Origin: Pedobacter sp. Leaf194 | Lineage (GTDB): Bacteria > Bacteroidota > Bacteroidia > Sphingobacteriales > Sphingobacteriaceae | Direction: 5' to 3' | Length of the DNA: 64,000 bases | Assembly: GCF_001423945.1 (NCBI RefSeq) | Contig: NZ_LMPU01000001.1 | Span: forward strand, 927,971 to 991,970 | Shown here: positions 18,713-28,332 of the stretch, one piece after another | Layout of the letters: every line of letters starts with the position of its first letter | Position numbering within the stretch: position 1 is the stretch's first letter | Notes under the pieces: model-generated | Told to the model about the DNA's origin: nothing | The model's input: only the letters and a program-made list of their open reading frames with translations | Database searches by the model: none | Made by a program: the position numbers and the translations under genes

Positions 18713-19408
18713 ATGCCAGAACATAGCGAACTAAAAAAGGAATTTCAGATTGAACGGATGATTCTTTTTACAGATGCCGTTTTTGCTATTGCAATAACCC
18801 TGTTAATCATCGAAATCAAGGCGCCAGAAATCCATCATGGGATGACAAATGCAGAAATGATTAATCAGCTCTTAAATTTAGTCCCTAAGTTTATCGGTTT
18901 CATTATTAGCTTTTTCGTAATTGCCATTTACTGGCGCTCGCATCACAGAATGTTTTCTTTTATTAAAGACTACGACGACAAACTAATCTGGCTAAATTTC
19001 TTTTTTCTTTTTTCCATTATTTTAATGCCCTTTAGTTCCGCGTATTACAGCGATAATACGCTTTACAATTTGCCTTTTTGGTTTTATTCTCTAAATATTG
19101 CTTTTACAGGTTTGTTAAACTATATCATGCTTGCTTACATCATTAAGCATCGTGGTAGAATTTCCGACGGATTTGATGATATAAAAACCCGCAGACTTGC
19201 CAGGTGGCGAACGCTTATTGTCCCTGCAATATTTGTACTTGGAATACTTATCAATTCAATCCTGCCTTCAGAAAATAGCCTGAATATGTTAAGCAGGTTT
19301 ACGCCGATGTTAATTTGGCCTGCAATTACATTATTAAACAGGTTTTTTGGCAAGGTACACGATTTGGAGTATCATGCTAAGCCGGTAAAAACCAGGCATC
19401 GTAAATAA
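18713..19408 (+). CDS. TMEM175-family potassium channel-like protein (DUF1211)
   Basis: A 231-residue inner-membrane protein with six predicted helices. The first helix carries ERMILFTDAVFAIAITLLII, the (R)xxxFSD-type motif that defines TMEM175 channels (Thr in place of Ser here), followed by IVIEIKAPE-like residues. The tail is basic (KPVKTRHRK). Bacterial TMEM175 proteins form tetrameric K+ channels of one six-helix repeat per subunit. It begins 7 bp after the kinase gene, so it may share its transcript, but I see no functional link. Confidence 0.85.
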   Translation: MPEHSELKKEFQIERMILFTDAVFAIAITLLIIEIKAPEIHHGMTNAEMINQLLNLVPKFIGFIISFFVIAIYWRSHHRMFSFIKDYDDKLIWLNFFFLFSIILMPFSSAYYSDNTLYNLPFWFYSLNIAFTGLLNYIMLAYIIKHRGRISDGFDDIKTRRLARWRTLIVPAIFVLGILINSILPSENSLNMLSRFTPMLIWPAITLLNRFFGKVHDLEYHAKPVKTRHRK

Positions 19409-19600
19409 TTTTCTACTCTAAATCCTGGCTAACGTAAAACAGGCTGATAAACCAAACAATCGCCTTTAAATAATTTTAGACGCTGAGCTATCCACAACAC
19501 CATCATTTGTTGTCGGTTAACTTTTTATTGTTTGATTCATTCACGGCGTAGCATCAATGCTCATTCCGATTCAATTTTTGCAACTGATTTCAACAAACAA

Positions 19601-19640
19601 AAAAAAGCGTCTCTGAACTTAATCAGAAACGCTTTTATTT
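19601..19640 (-). terminator. Rho-independent terminator of dnaK
   Basis: Stem AAAAGCGT-TCTGA / TCAGA-ACGCTTTT with one mismatch, followed on the minus strand by at least eight T residues. It lies 27 bp after the dnaK stop. Confidence 0.85.
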
Positions 19641-19666
19641 TTAACTTTCGGTCTGTCGACTAAAAA

Positions 19667-21571
19667 TTATTTTTCTTCTTTAACTTCTTCAAAATCAACA
19701 TCAGTAACGTTATCACCGCCACCTTGAGGCTGACCATCAGCTTGTGGTTGTTCACCACCTTGAGGCTGACCGCCGTCTTTGTACATTTCCTCAGATGCTG
19801 CATTCCATGCATTTTGCAATTCAGCTTGTGCTGCATCGATATCTGCGAAGTTGCGAGATAAGTGTGCTGCTTTCAATTTCTCTAAACCAGCTTCGATTGG
19901 TGCTTTCTTATCAGCAGATAATTTATCACCAAACTCTTTCAACTGTTTCTCTGTAGAGAAAATTAAAGCATCAGCACCGTTAATTTTATCTGCTTCTTCT
20001 TTTGCTTTAGCATCATCAGCGGCATTAGCTTCTGCTTCTTCTTTCATTTTTTTAATCTCAGCATCGGTTAAGCCTGAAGATGCTTCGATACGGATTTTTT
20101 GCTCTTTACCAGTAGCTTTATCCTTAGCGCTTACGTGTAAAATACCGTTAGCATCAATATCAAAAGATACTTCTACCTGAGGCACACCACGAGGTGCTGG
20201 TGGAATACCATCTAAAATGAAACGACCAATTGTACGGTTTTGACCAGCCATTGGGCGTTCACCTTGTAAAATATGGATCTCTACTGATGGCTGGTTATCA
20301 GCTGCAGTTGAGAAAGTTTCTGATTTTTTAGTTGGGATAGTCGTGTTAGATTCGATTAATTTCGTCATTACACCACCCATAGTTTCAATACCTAATGATA
20401 AAGGCGTAACGTCTAATAACAATACATCTTTTACATCACCAGTTAAAACACCACCTTGAATAGCAGCACCAATTGCTACAACTTCATCAGGGTTAACACC
20501 TTTACTTGGCTCTTTACCGAAGAAAGCTTTAACTGCATCCTGAATTGCAGGAATACGGGTTGAACCACCTACCAAGATAATTTCGTCGATATCGCTTGTG
20601 CTTAAACCAGCATTTTTTAATGCAGATTTACAAGGCTCGATAGTACGTTTAATTAAGCTATCCGCTAATTGCTCAAACTTAGCACGAGATAATGTACGCA
20701 CCAAGTGTTTAGGGCCGCTAGCATCAGCAGTAATGTAAGGCAAGTTAATTTCAGTAGAAGTTGTGCTTGATAACTCAATTTTAGCTTTCTCAGCAGCTTC
20801 TTTTAAACGTTGTAAAGCCATTGGGTCTTTAGCTAAATCCATGCTGTTTTCAGCTTTAAACTCGCTTGTTAACCAATCGATAATAATGTGGTCAAAGTCA
20901 TCACCACCTAAGTGTGTATCACCATCAGTAGATTTTACTTCGAAAACGCCATCACCTAACTCCAAAACAGAAACGTCATGTGTACCACCACCACAGTCAA
21001 AAACAACAATTTTCATGTCTTTGTGTGCTTTATCCAAACCATAAGCTAAAGCAGCTGCAGTTGGCTCGTTGATGATACGCTTAACTTGTAAACCTGCAAT
21101 TTCGCCAGCTTCTTTAGTAGCCTGACGTTGTGCATCATTAAAGTAAGCAGGTACCGTAATTACCGCTTCAGTAACTTCCTGACCAAGAAAATCTTCGGCA
21201 GTTTTTTTCATTTTCTGTAAAATCATCGCAGAAATCTCTTGTGGAGTATATTTTCTGTCGTCGATTTCTACACGAGGTGTGTTGTTATCACCTTTAACAA
21301 CTTTATAAGGTACACGTCCAGCTTCTTTCGCACTTTCGTCGTAGCTGCTACCCATAAAGCGTTTAATCGAATATATCGTTTTTGTTGGGTTGGTTATAGC
21401 CTGACGTTTAGCAGGCTCGCCAACTTTACGCTCACCGTTTTCTGCAAAAGCAACAATAGACGGTGTAGTACGTTTACCCTCACTGTTCGCAATAACTACA
21501 GGCTCATTGCCCTCCATTACGCTCACGCAAGAGTTTGTTGTTCCTAAGTCTATTCCAATAATTTTTCCCAT
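19667..21571 (-). CDS. dnaK: Chaperone DnaK (Hsp70)
   Basis: 634 residues. The N-terminal ATPase domain starts [21 protein letters not shown] and contains [15 protein letters not shown] and [13 protein letters not shown]. The interdomain linker is [15 protein letters not shown]. The substrate-binding and lid domains follow, with a Gly/Gln-rich tail and the conserved acidic end [11 protein letters not shown]. It binds unfolded segments with J-proteins and GrpE. It stands alone here; dnaJ and grpE are not adjacent, which is common in Bacteroidota. The region upstream (21630-21720) has small inverted and direct repeats that could be heat-shock control sites. Cys in VFDCGGG replaces the more usual Leu. 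Confidence 0.97.
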   Translation of the reverse strand: MGKIIGIDLGTTNSCVSVMEGNEPVVIANSEGKRTTPSIVAFAENGERKVGEPAKRQAITNPTKTIYSIKRFMGSSYDESAKEAGRVPYKVVKGDNNTPRVEIDDRKYTPQEISAMILQKMKKTAEDFLGQEVTEAVITVPAYFNDAQRQATKEAGEIAGLQVKRIINEPTAAALAYGLDKAHKDMKIVVFDCGGGTHDVSVLELGDGVFEVKSTDGDTHLGGDDFDHIIIDWLTSEFKAENSMDLAKDPMALQRLKEAAEKAKIELSSTTSTEINLPYITADASGPKHLVRTLSRAKFEQLADSLIKRTIEPCKSALKNAGLSTSDIDEIILVGGSTRIPAIQDAVKAFFGKEPSKGVNPDEVVAIGAAIQGGVLTGDVKDVLLLDVTPLSLGIETMGGVMTKLIESNTTIPTKKSETFSTAADNQPSVEIHILQGERPMAGQNRTIGRFILDGIPPAPRGVPQVEVSFDIDANGILHVSAKDKATGKEQKIRIEASSGLTDAEIKKMKEEAEANAADDAKAKEEADKINGADALIFSTEKQLKEFGDKLSADKKAPIEAGLEKLKAAHLSRNFADIDAAQAELQNAWNAASEEMYKDGGQPQGGEQPQADGQPQGGGDNVTDVDFEEVKEEK

Positions 21572-22018
21572 TGTATTTTTCTTTTTCTCTTTTTAAAGTA
21601 TTATAATTTCTAATCCTATTAAACAATGCCTGTGCCAATTGGGTTTTGGCAGATATTATCGCTAAAAGCCTGATAAAATGTAAAAAAGAGTGTCTGATGT
21701 TACTGACAGCATGACAGAAAACCGACGGAAATCAGCCTAGTATGATTAACGAGAACAATCAGTCTGATAATTTGAAAATGAAAGTCACTGGTCACTCGGT
21801 TACAGTCGCCCCGCTGTCCGCTTTATTTCGCTGCGCTTCATGCTCGCTACCATCGGGTTTAGTAACCAAATTCATTGCTTCTCAGAAAATTTTCTTTGGA
21901 GAAATATTAATGAAGATTTGAAAAGATTCAACCGAGATTCACATCATATCAAAAAGTGATTACCACTCATTGCCAAAGGCTTTTAACTCCGTAATTCCAT
22001 TAAAAACAAACAAATCCG
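21572..22018. other. Upstream region of dnaK, with small inverted and direct repeats
   Basis: 447 bp without a gene. TGCCAA (21633-21638) and TTGGCA (21646-21651) form an inverted repeat with a 7-bp spacer, 62-80 bp before the dnaK start codon. Further out, TGACAG is directly repeated (about 21704-21717, as ACTGACAGCATGACAG). Neither is the CIRCE operator (TTAGCACTC-N9-GAGTGCTAA). The rest, up to the 3' end of the sterol-desaturase gene, shows nothing I can name. Confidence 0.35.
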
Positions 22019-23157
22019 CTATCGGTCACTTCGTTCCTCCATTTTCAAATCCGTGTCGAACGGGCTTTTAGTAAAGGGGTAAATGGTTTGTTTAACAAAG
22101 CCTTTAGGGTATTCGGCCTCGTGTACACCCGTTCCGGCAGGCCATTCCTTGCCAGGCAAATAATAGGTGCCAAACATCATATCAATAAAAGGGAATATCG
22201 ATGCAAAGTTGTGTCCATAATACTTTGGATCTTCGCAGTGGTGCCAATGATGATATTGTGGCGTTGTAAAAATGTATTTTAGCGGGCCAAAATTTATCCT
22301 GGTATTGGCGTGGATAAGTACAGCATGAATGGCAATGAAAATGATATAAACATTAAAAACGGTTGCAGAAAAACCCAAAATGTACAACGGTACAAATGTC
22401 ATTGCCCGGGTAAAGAAAATATCAATAAAATGCGTCCTGCTTCCGGCAAGCCAGTCCATATTTTGCGTAGAATGATGTATGGAGTGAAAGCGCCATAATG
22501 AAACGCGGGTATGGAAAAACCGATGCGCCAAATATTGAAATAAATCCGTGCTGAAAAAAGCTAAAAATAATGCCACAATAAATGGCAAGCTCTGCACCCA
22601 GGTGTGTAACTTATCTAATCCAATCCACCCGAAAAAAGCACTGCAGGTTTTTGCGTTACAATTCCAAAAAACTGAATAAACAGATGGCTAATTACGAAGT
22701 AGGTTAAATCTGTCCGCCATTCTTCATGAAATTTTGTTTGCTTATCGTTCTTTGGAAAAAACAATTCGAGCGGAACAAAAATCGCTACCATTAAAAGCAG
22801 ATCCAAAATCATCCAATCTAAACCAAAATGCCAGCTGGATTTGGCTACGTCTCTTCCCTCAACACTTAAGGCGCCCAATATTACCGCCAAAGCAGCCAGT
22901 GCAAAACCAGGCCAGCCATATTTTAGCTTTTTGCTTAAAACAATGCTTAATGCAGAGAAGAAGAGCGAGGCGATAACTCCGCCAATCATCATCGCCTCCA
23001 TGCTGTCTTTGGTGTAAATCTCACGGAATTCCGGAGTCGTTAATTTTTCCGGGTAATGGAAACAAAGAATTCCTAATAAAGCTAAAACTGCTAAGAAAAT
23101 AGAAATGTAGCCACTTATCTGGCCCTGACCGATTACTAAACGTTGCCTTGGAGACAT
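22019..23157 (-). pseudogene. Sterol desaturase/fatty acid hydroxylase family gene, split by a single-base frameshift
   Basis: Two frames on the minus strand are parts of one gene. The first, 22615-23157 (180 aa), encodes several membrane helices and the linker ending QKPAVLFSGGLD. The second, 22019-22597 (192 aa), carries the diiron histidine boxes HRFFH, HSIHH and HHWHH of the fatty acid hydroxylase superfamily. Adding one T to the run of six T (A run at 22632-22637 on the plus strand) turns the end of the first frame into LFFGWIGLDKLHTWVQSLPF and joins it to the second, giving about 379 residues, normal for the family. Everything else in both halves looks intact, so a recent mutation, slippage during expression or a sequence error are all possible. 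Intact, it would be an integral membrane oxygenase acting on a lipid. Confidence 0.85.
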
Positions 23158-23412
23158 TAAATTATTTGGTGGTTTTTAAGGTTCATAAATAGTAGCTACT
23201 ATTTAAACTAAATTAATTCGAAGCCAATGGGGCTGTACAAACTAAGGATGGCGACAACAATTAGGGTGTTTTGATGTTGAATGTAACGCTTACCCGCCAA
23301 GCTAGGAAATTAAAATAATTATTACAATAAAATTCTGACAAACCTTTCCATCTTTCTCACGTTGCTTTATTGGGCAAGAAAACTGCGATGCCCGAATTTT
23401 TTAAATTATCCT

Positions 23413-23420
23413 TATTTTTG
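23413..23420 (+). promoter_or_regulatory. Possible Bacteroidota -7 promoter element (TATTTTTG) for lpxK
   Basis: Exact TAnnTTTG match 13 bp before the lpxK start codon; it would give a very short leader. No convincing -33 TTTG at 19-21 bp upstream. Confidence 0.3.
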
Positions 23421-23433
23421 AAAACACGACGGT

Positions 23434-24495
23434 ATGCTAATTAATTATTTACGCCTTTTACTTCTTCCATTCTCATTAATTTACGGTATGGCCATTACCC
23501 TCCGCAAAAAACTGTACGATTGGGGGGTTATGGCTTCAGTTAAATTTGATCTTCCTGTAATTTGTGTGGGTAATTTAGCCGTTGGTGGTTCTGGTAAAAC
23601 ACCAACTACCGAGTATTTGGTAAGGCTCCTAAGCGATTATAAGATTGCCATTTTGAGCAGAGGATATGGACGTAAAACCAAAGGTTTTATTTTGGCCGAC
23701 AATAACGCCACAGCCGAAACCATCGGAGATGAACCACTTCAATATTACGATAAGTTTAAAAACATAACTGTAGCGGTTTGCGAAGATAGGGTAGCAGGGA
23801 TTGAAAAATTGAAAGATAGTCACGATTTAATTATCCTGGACGATGCGTATCAGCACAGGGCGGTGCGAGGAGGGTTTAATATTTTACTTTTCGAATTCAG
23901 AAAACTCGGAACGCTGCAATTTTTACTTCCCGCAGGAAATTTACGCGATGTTTTTTCATCCAGAAAACGAGCTGATATCTTATTGGTAACTAAAGCTCCC
24001 GTGCCACTGTTGCATGTGGCGCAACAGGCTTCAATAAATGAATTACAGCCAGATAGCAATCAAAAAGTGCTTCATTCGTACATTAAGTATGGCGAATTAA
24101 AGCATTTGTACGCCAATGGAAGCCGCACACTCGATTCCATTAAGGATTATGAGGTTTTTTTGCTTACCGGAATTGCTAATCCAGAGCCGCTTATCGAGGC
24201 GCTTGAGAAATACACAAAAACAATAAAACACGAAGAATTTCCAGATCATTATCAATTTAAAATTGCCGATATTGAAAAGTTTAAATCAGCATTTGTTTCT
24301 GGTACAAAAAAAGAAAAAATCATCATCACAACAGAAAAGGATAGTAAGCGTTTAAATGCTGCGGGTTTTAAAGATTTACTGGTAAATTTACCAGTATATT
24401 TTTTACCTATCGAGGTTGATTTATTTGAACAAGATAAGATTACCTTTGATGAACTTATTTTAAACTATGTTAAGAGCAATAGAAGAAACCGTTGA
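23434..24495 (+). CDS. lpxK: Tetraacyldisaccharide 4'-kinase
   Basis: Phosphorylates the 4' position of the lipid A disaccharide precursor at the inner membrane to form lipid IVA. The 353-residue protein starts with a hydrophobic membrane-associated segment (MLINYLRLLLLPFSLIYG), followed by the P-loop NLAVGGSGKTPTTEYL at about residues 47-62 and the LpxK signatures SRGYGRKTKGF and GDEPLQYY. DDAYQHRAV carries the conserved Asp-Asp/His pair. Its 3' end overlaps the start of the purine nucleoside phosphorylase gene by 29 bp. lpxB, a neighbouring step of the pathway, is in the same window at 60 kb. Confidence 0.95.
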   Translation: MLINYLRLLLLPFSLIYGMAITLRKKLYDWGVMASVKFDLPVICVGNLAVGGSGKTPTTEYLVRLLSDYKIAILSRGYGRKTKGFILADNNATAETIGDEPLQYYDKFKNITVAVCEDRVAGIEKLKDSHDLIILDDAYQHRAVRGGFNILLFEFRKLGTLQFLLPAGNLRDVFSSRKRADILLVTKAPVPLLHVAQQASINELQPDSNQKVLHSYIKYGELKHLYANGSRTLDSIKDYEVFLLTGIANPEPLIEALEKYTKTIKHEEFPDHYQFKIADIEKFKSAFVSGTKKEKIIITTEKDSKRLNAAGFKDLLVNLPVYFLPIEVDLFEQDKITFDELILNYVKSNRRNR

Positions 24496-25282
24496 GTACA
24501 TTAAACGCAAAACCGAAAACTTTAAACCAGAAATAGGCATCATTTTAGGCACAGGACTAGGCGGCCTGGTTAAGGAGATTGAGGTAGAACATCAACTGAT
24601 GTACTCAAACATTCCTAATTTCCCAATATCTACTTTAGAATTTCATAGTGGTAAGTTAATTTTCGGAACCTTAAACGGAAAGAAAATTATTGCCATGCAG
24701 GGTCGTTTACATTACTACGAAGGCTACAGCATGCAACAAATCACCTTCCCGGTTAGGGTAATGAAAGGTTTGGGTATCGAGAATTTGATAGTTTCTAATG
24801 CTGCAGGCTCTTTAAATCCCGAATTTAAAAAAGGTGATTTAATGATTATTGAAGACCACATAAATTTGCAACCTGATAATCCTTTACGCGGTTTAATTGA
24901 AAGTTCCCTGGGTCCGCGTTTCCCGGATATGAGCCAGCCGTACAAACGTTCTATTATTCATAAAGCATTGCAAATCGCAAAAGAGGTTGATGTTAAATGT
25001 CATAAAGGTGTTTACGTAGCCGTTTCAGGGCCTAATTTGGAAACAAAAGCCGAGTACAAATATTTAAGATTGATAGGTGCCGATGCTGTCGGGATGAGTA
25101 CCGTGCCTGAAGTGATTGTTGCCAATCACGCCGGCTTACCAGTTTTTGCAATATCAGTTTTAACAGATGAAGGTTTTCCTGAAGACTTGCAGCCATTTAG
25201 TTTAGACGAAATTTTAGAAGCTGCCGCCAAAGCTGAACCAAAAATGACTGAAATTTTAATCCGCTTAATCGCTGAGCTGTAA
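24467..25282 (+). CDS. punA: Purine-nucleoside phosphorylase, trimeric (PNP-I) type
   Basis: Cleaves inosine, guanosine and their deoxy forms with phosphate to the base and (deoxy)ribose 1-phosphate. The 271 residues show the trimeric family motifs: GIILGTGLGGL, STLEFHSGKL, GRLHYYEGYSMQQ, VSNAAGSLNPEFKKGDLM, SGPNLETKAEY and GADAVGMSTVPEVIVANHAG. Glu in SGPNLETKAEY and the Asn-bearing TDEG region fit guanosine/inosine preference. The start inside lpxK (29-bp overlap) is supported by the helix MLRAIEETVEYIKRK, which is the normal N-terminus. The porin gene follows after 1 bp. Confidence 0.93.
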   Translation: MLRAIEETVEYIKRKTENFKPEIGIILGTGLGGLVKEIEVEHQLMYSNIPNFPISTLEFHSGKLIFGTLNGKKIIAMQGRLHYYEGYSMQQITFPVRVMKGLGIENLIVSNAAGSLNPEFKKGDLMIIEDHINLQPDNPLRGLIESSLGPRFPDMSQPYKRSIIHKALQIAKEVDVKCHKGVYVAVSGPNLETKAEYKYLRLIGADAVGMSTVPEVIVANHAGLPVFAISVLTDEGFPEDLQPFSLDEILEAAAKAEPKMTEILIRLIAEL

Positions 25283-25283
25283 G

Positions 25284-27308
25284 ATGGGTAAAGTTGTTCA
25301 AATCTGTCTTTTAATCTTAATACTTTCTGGTGTTGATAAAGCCTTTGGCCAAGATTTAAAAACCACTGTTGGTAATAACAAGGAACTCGATTCTTTAAGA
25401 AAAAAAGAAGAAGGCCCAAAAGACTCCATTGTCTATAATGCAAAATACATTCGGTTTACAAAACTTTCGCTTAGCAAAGACAGTATTGTTCTGTTGCCGC
25501 TTGATACCTCGACGGTAAATATCCAAAATTATAGTCCGCTGATGCAGCCTAAACACCCAACGATTACAACGGGTAACATGGGGCAGGTTGCGAGGCCACT
25601 TTTATACGAACCCTCCAAAAGGATTGGTTTTGATGTAGGTTTTCATTCGCTCGATTACTATGCATTAACGCCTGAAGAGATCATCTACTATCAGGCACGT
25701 TCGCCTTTTACAAGCCTGTATTTAATTAGCGCCGGACAAAAAGAGCAACTTTTTCGCGGCATCCATAGTCAGAATATTAAGAAGAACTGGAATGCAGGCT
25801 TTAATTTTAACCGAATGGATTCACGTGGTTTTTACAGCAGGCAACGTGGTGACAATTTAAACATCGCAGTTTTTAGCTGGTATCAATCGCCAAGCAAGCG
25901 GTATAACATGTGGGCCTCTGCCATTTTTAACACGTTGCGGGCATACGAAAATGGTTCGGTAACTACAGATTCCACTATATTTAATTCTGGTTACGATAAA
26001 ATTTCCAGAGATGCCGAGGCTGTCAGACTGAGGTCGGCCAGAAACCTTTTCCGTAAAAATACCATATTCTTAAAGCAAACATATTATGTGGGGCGAATAG
26101 ATAGTTCCAATACAGTCAATGGCTCTGTTGTGCCAACCAACAAAATATCTTACACAATAGAATACAACAATGATAGTTATGACTTTAGTAAAGAGGAATC
26201 TGACGACAACACCGTAATTCCGAGGGCATTACGAAAAAGTGATAATATCGTAGATGCATCGTTCACCAATGATTCATCACATGTTCAGCATATAAAAAAT
26301 GAGTTTCTATATAGTTTCTTTTTAAGGCCGAAAAACTCATCTGTTATTAAAAATGAGTTGAAGTTAGATGCAGGAATTAAGCACGACTATTACAACTACC
26401 ACACAATTGGTCTTCGATCAAGCGGAGCGAGATATGAGGATGCATCATCGAGTTTCCAAAACATCAGTTTGCTAGGAAACTTGGGTTATCGCTTTACAAC
26501 TAATATCGATTTAAATTTAGATGTTCAACAGATATTTCAGGGAAGAAATGCAGGCGATTTTCTCTACGAAGCCAAAAGTAAAATTGCTTTAGGCAAAACC
26601 ATCGGAAGAATTGAGCTTGGTGCTTACCTTCAGAACCAATCGCCATCGGCAATCTTCGGTGCCTACAATGGCAACCATTTCTCGTGGAATGATCAAGGTT
26701 TGAAAAATGTTAAAGTAGCCAATTTATCATTCGGTTACATTAATGATAAACTAATGCTCCAGGCTGGCGCAAGCTACTTTTTAACCAGCAACTACCTTTA
26801 CTTTGGCACTACAATTAAGGGAATTAACGATGTTGGAATAAAGCCTCTTCAGGAAAGTTCGGATATCAATTTAATAAGGCTGGATGTTTCCAAAAAGTGG
26901 CGTTTCGGAAAATTTGCCCTTGAAAATTACCTTGCATATCAAAAAACGGATAATGGCAGTGTTTTAAGAACGCCAGAGTTTTACACCTACAATAGTGTGT
27001 ATTTTGATATAACTTTTTTTAAGGTATTGAAAACGAACATCGGTTTTGATGTAAGGTACAACACCGCTTATGCAAATTATTCTTATTCGCCGGCTTTATC
27101 GCAATTTTATGTAGGCGAGGAAAGTGTCTTGAAATCAACTCCTGTGGTGGATTTCTTTTTGAAAGCAAACTTAAAGCGGGCTAACATTTTTGTTAAATAC
27201 GATTACCTGAATCAGGGTTTGCTCTCGCCGGGCTATTTTACCGTTAACAGATACCCAATGCCAGATGCACTTCTGAAATTTGGCGTTACCTGGAACTTTT
27301 ACGATTAA
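25284..27308 (+). CDS. Putative outer-membrane porin (Bacteroidota putative porin family)
   Basis: 674 residues with a signal peptide (MGKVVQICLLILILSGVDKAFGQ). A low-complexity Ser/Lys-rich linker follows and then a long barrel-like domain rich in Tyr, Asn and alternating hydrophobics, ending in FGVTWNFYD, where the final aromatic-rich strand is typical of outer-membrane barrels. I recognise it as the large 'putative porin' family of Bacteroidota (PF14121-like); the transported compounds are unknown. It is translationally close to the phosphorylase gene (1-bp gap), and the bidirectional terminator at 27307 ends the lpxK-punA-porin unit. Confidence 0.82.
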   Translation: MGKVVQICLLILILSGVDKAFGQDLKTTVGNNKELDSLRKKEEGPKDSIVYNAKYIRFTKLSLSKDSIVLLPLDTSTVNIQNYSPLMQPKHPTITTGNMGQVARPLLYEPSKRIGFDVGFHSLDYYALTPEEIIYYQARSPFTSLYLISAGQKEQLFRGIHSQNIKKNWNAGFNFNRMDSRGFYSRQRGDNLNIAVFSWYQSPSKRYNMWASAIFNTLRAYENGSVTTDSTIFNSGYDKISRDAEAVRLRSARNLFRKNTIFLKQTYYVGRIDSSNTVNGSVVPTNKISYTIEYNNDSYDFSKEESDDNTVIPRALRKSDNIVDASFTNDSSHVQHIKNEFLYSFFLRPKNSSVIKNELKLDAGIKHDYYNYHTIGLRSSGARYEDASSSFQNISLLGNLGYRFTTNIDLNLDVQQIFQGRNAGDFLYEAKSKIALGKTIGRIELGAYLQNQSPSAIFGAYNGNHFSWNDQGLKNVKVANLSFGYINDKLMLQAGASYFLTSNYLYFGTTIKGINDVGIKPLQESSDINLIRLDVSKKWRFGKFALENYLAYQKTDNGSVLRTPEFYTYNSVYFDITFFKVLKTNIGFDVRYNTAYANYSYSPALSQFYVGEESVLKSTPVVDFFLKANLKRANIFVKYDYLNQGLLSPGYFTVNRYPMPDALLKFGVTWNFYD

Positions 27309-27351
27309 AAAAAAAGGCGTTCTGAATTTCAATTCAGAACGCCTTTTTTTA
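27307..27351. terminator. Bidirectional terminator between convergent genes
   Basis: Perfect stem AAAAAGGCGTTCTGAAT / ATTCAGAACGCCTTTTT with a tiny loop; A-run before and T-run after. It serves the plus-strand porin and the minus-strand barrel gene ending at 27366. Confidence 0.92.
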
Positions 27352-27365
27352 TATTAGAGGGTTTT

Positions 27366-28058
27366 CTAGAATGAATATCCAACTGAGAAACCTAATACAC
27401 GGTTTCTTAATTTCACGTCGTTTGTTCTAGAATCCGAAGGAATTAAATTAGATAAACCCAAGCCATAGTTTGCGCCCACTAAAATTCCTGAGTTTGTACG
27501 GTAAGCTAAACCAAAGTTTGCACCAAAGTCTATACTGCTTAAATCATCAGAAGTTTCGCTACCGAAATTTAAATCTCTATCAGTAAAAGTTGAGGATGCA
27601 GTTCCTGCATTAGTATAACTTCCTGAGTATTTGTTTTTTCCAGAAATGTTGAAGCCAACATATGGTCCTGCACTAACCTGAATTGCACCAGCATCACCTG
27701 TAGGGATTCTTACCACGGCATTAACTGGAACTTCAATAGCCATTACATCTTGTTTAAATGTTCCGGTAGTTGTTGTTCCGGCAATGGTACCCGAGCTTTC
27801 TAACTTAGCACCTTTGTTTTGCAAGGAAACACCTGGCTGAATGAAGAAATTGTTTCCGATGCCAAAATCGCCGAAAGCGGTAACGTTATAACCAACGTTA
27901 TTTTTGTAGTCTAAATCTGCTACACCTGTTCCACTATAAGTTGATAAGTTTACACCGGCTTTCAATCCAAACCTTGCAGAAGAACCGCTCATTGTAGTTT
28001 GTGCAAATGCACCTGTTGATAATAATAGAACGCTCGCACCAATTAGTAACTTTTTCAT
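27366..28058 (-). CDS. Outer-membrane beta-barrel protein (PorT/OmpX-like)
   Basis: 230 residues with a signal peptide (MKKLLIGASVLLLSTGAFAQ) followed by RFGLKAGVNLSTYSG, the opening strand typical of the Bacteroidota outer-membrane beta-barrel domain (PorT-like). Strands alternate with Gly/Ser/Thr-rich loops, and the chain ends RNRVLGFSVGYSF with a C-terminal Phe, the barrel assembly signal. No enzyme motif is seen; these small barrels are mostly structural or of unknown role. The gene is monocistronic, with the bidirectional terminator right after it. Confidence 0.85.
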   Translation of the reverse strand: MKKLLIGASVLLLSTGAFAQTTMSGSSARFGLKAGVNLSTYSGTGVADLDYKNNVGYNVTAFGDFGIGNNFFIQPGVSLQNKGAKLESSGTIAGTTTTGTFKQDVMAIEVPVNAVVRIPTGDAGAIQVSAGPYVGFNISGKNKYSGSYTNAGTASSTFTDRDLNFGSETSDDLSSIDFGANFGLAYRTNSGILVGANYGLGLSNLIPSDSRTNDVKLRNRVLGFSVGYSF

Positions 28059-28332
28059 AATATTTTTCTTTTAAGTAAAGAATCTAGTTTATAATTATCG
28101 GCCAATGGCCATTTGTTAATTACAAGCCTCTTTCCAAAAGCTGTGCCAAAGTATTGTTTACGTTACATTGGTGTTTTCTAAATCGTTGATATACAGCGGT
28201 GTTTTTAATTGATTTCGGGTATAAAGCCCCGGCAGATGTAAGCCACATCAAATCTCTTTAGCTGTATAGATTAAAGGATAGTGGCGTTTTCAGGAATGAT
28301 TTTAACAGGTTTTCTTAATCAAAGAGAGCAAG

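Noticed and set aside
19779..20180. 133-codon open frame antisense to dnaK
   Set aside because: Shadow of the dnaK codon pattern; composition Ser/Ala/Leu-rich without a recognisable domain.
21572..22018. CIRCE/HrcA operator upstream of dnaK
   Set aside because: TTAGCACTC-N9-GAGTGCTAA was looked for and is not present.
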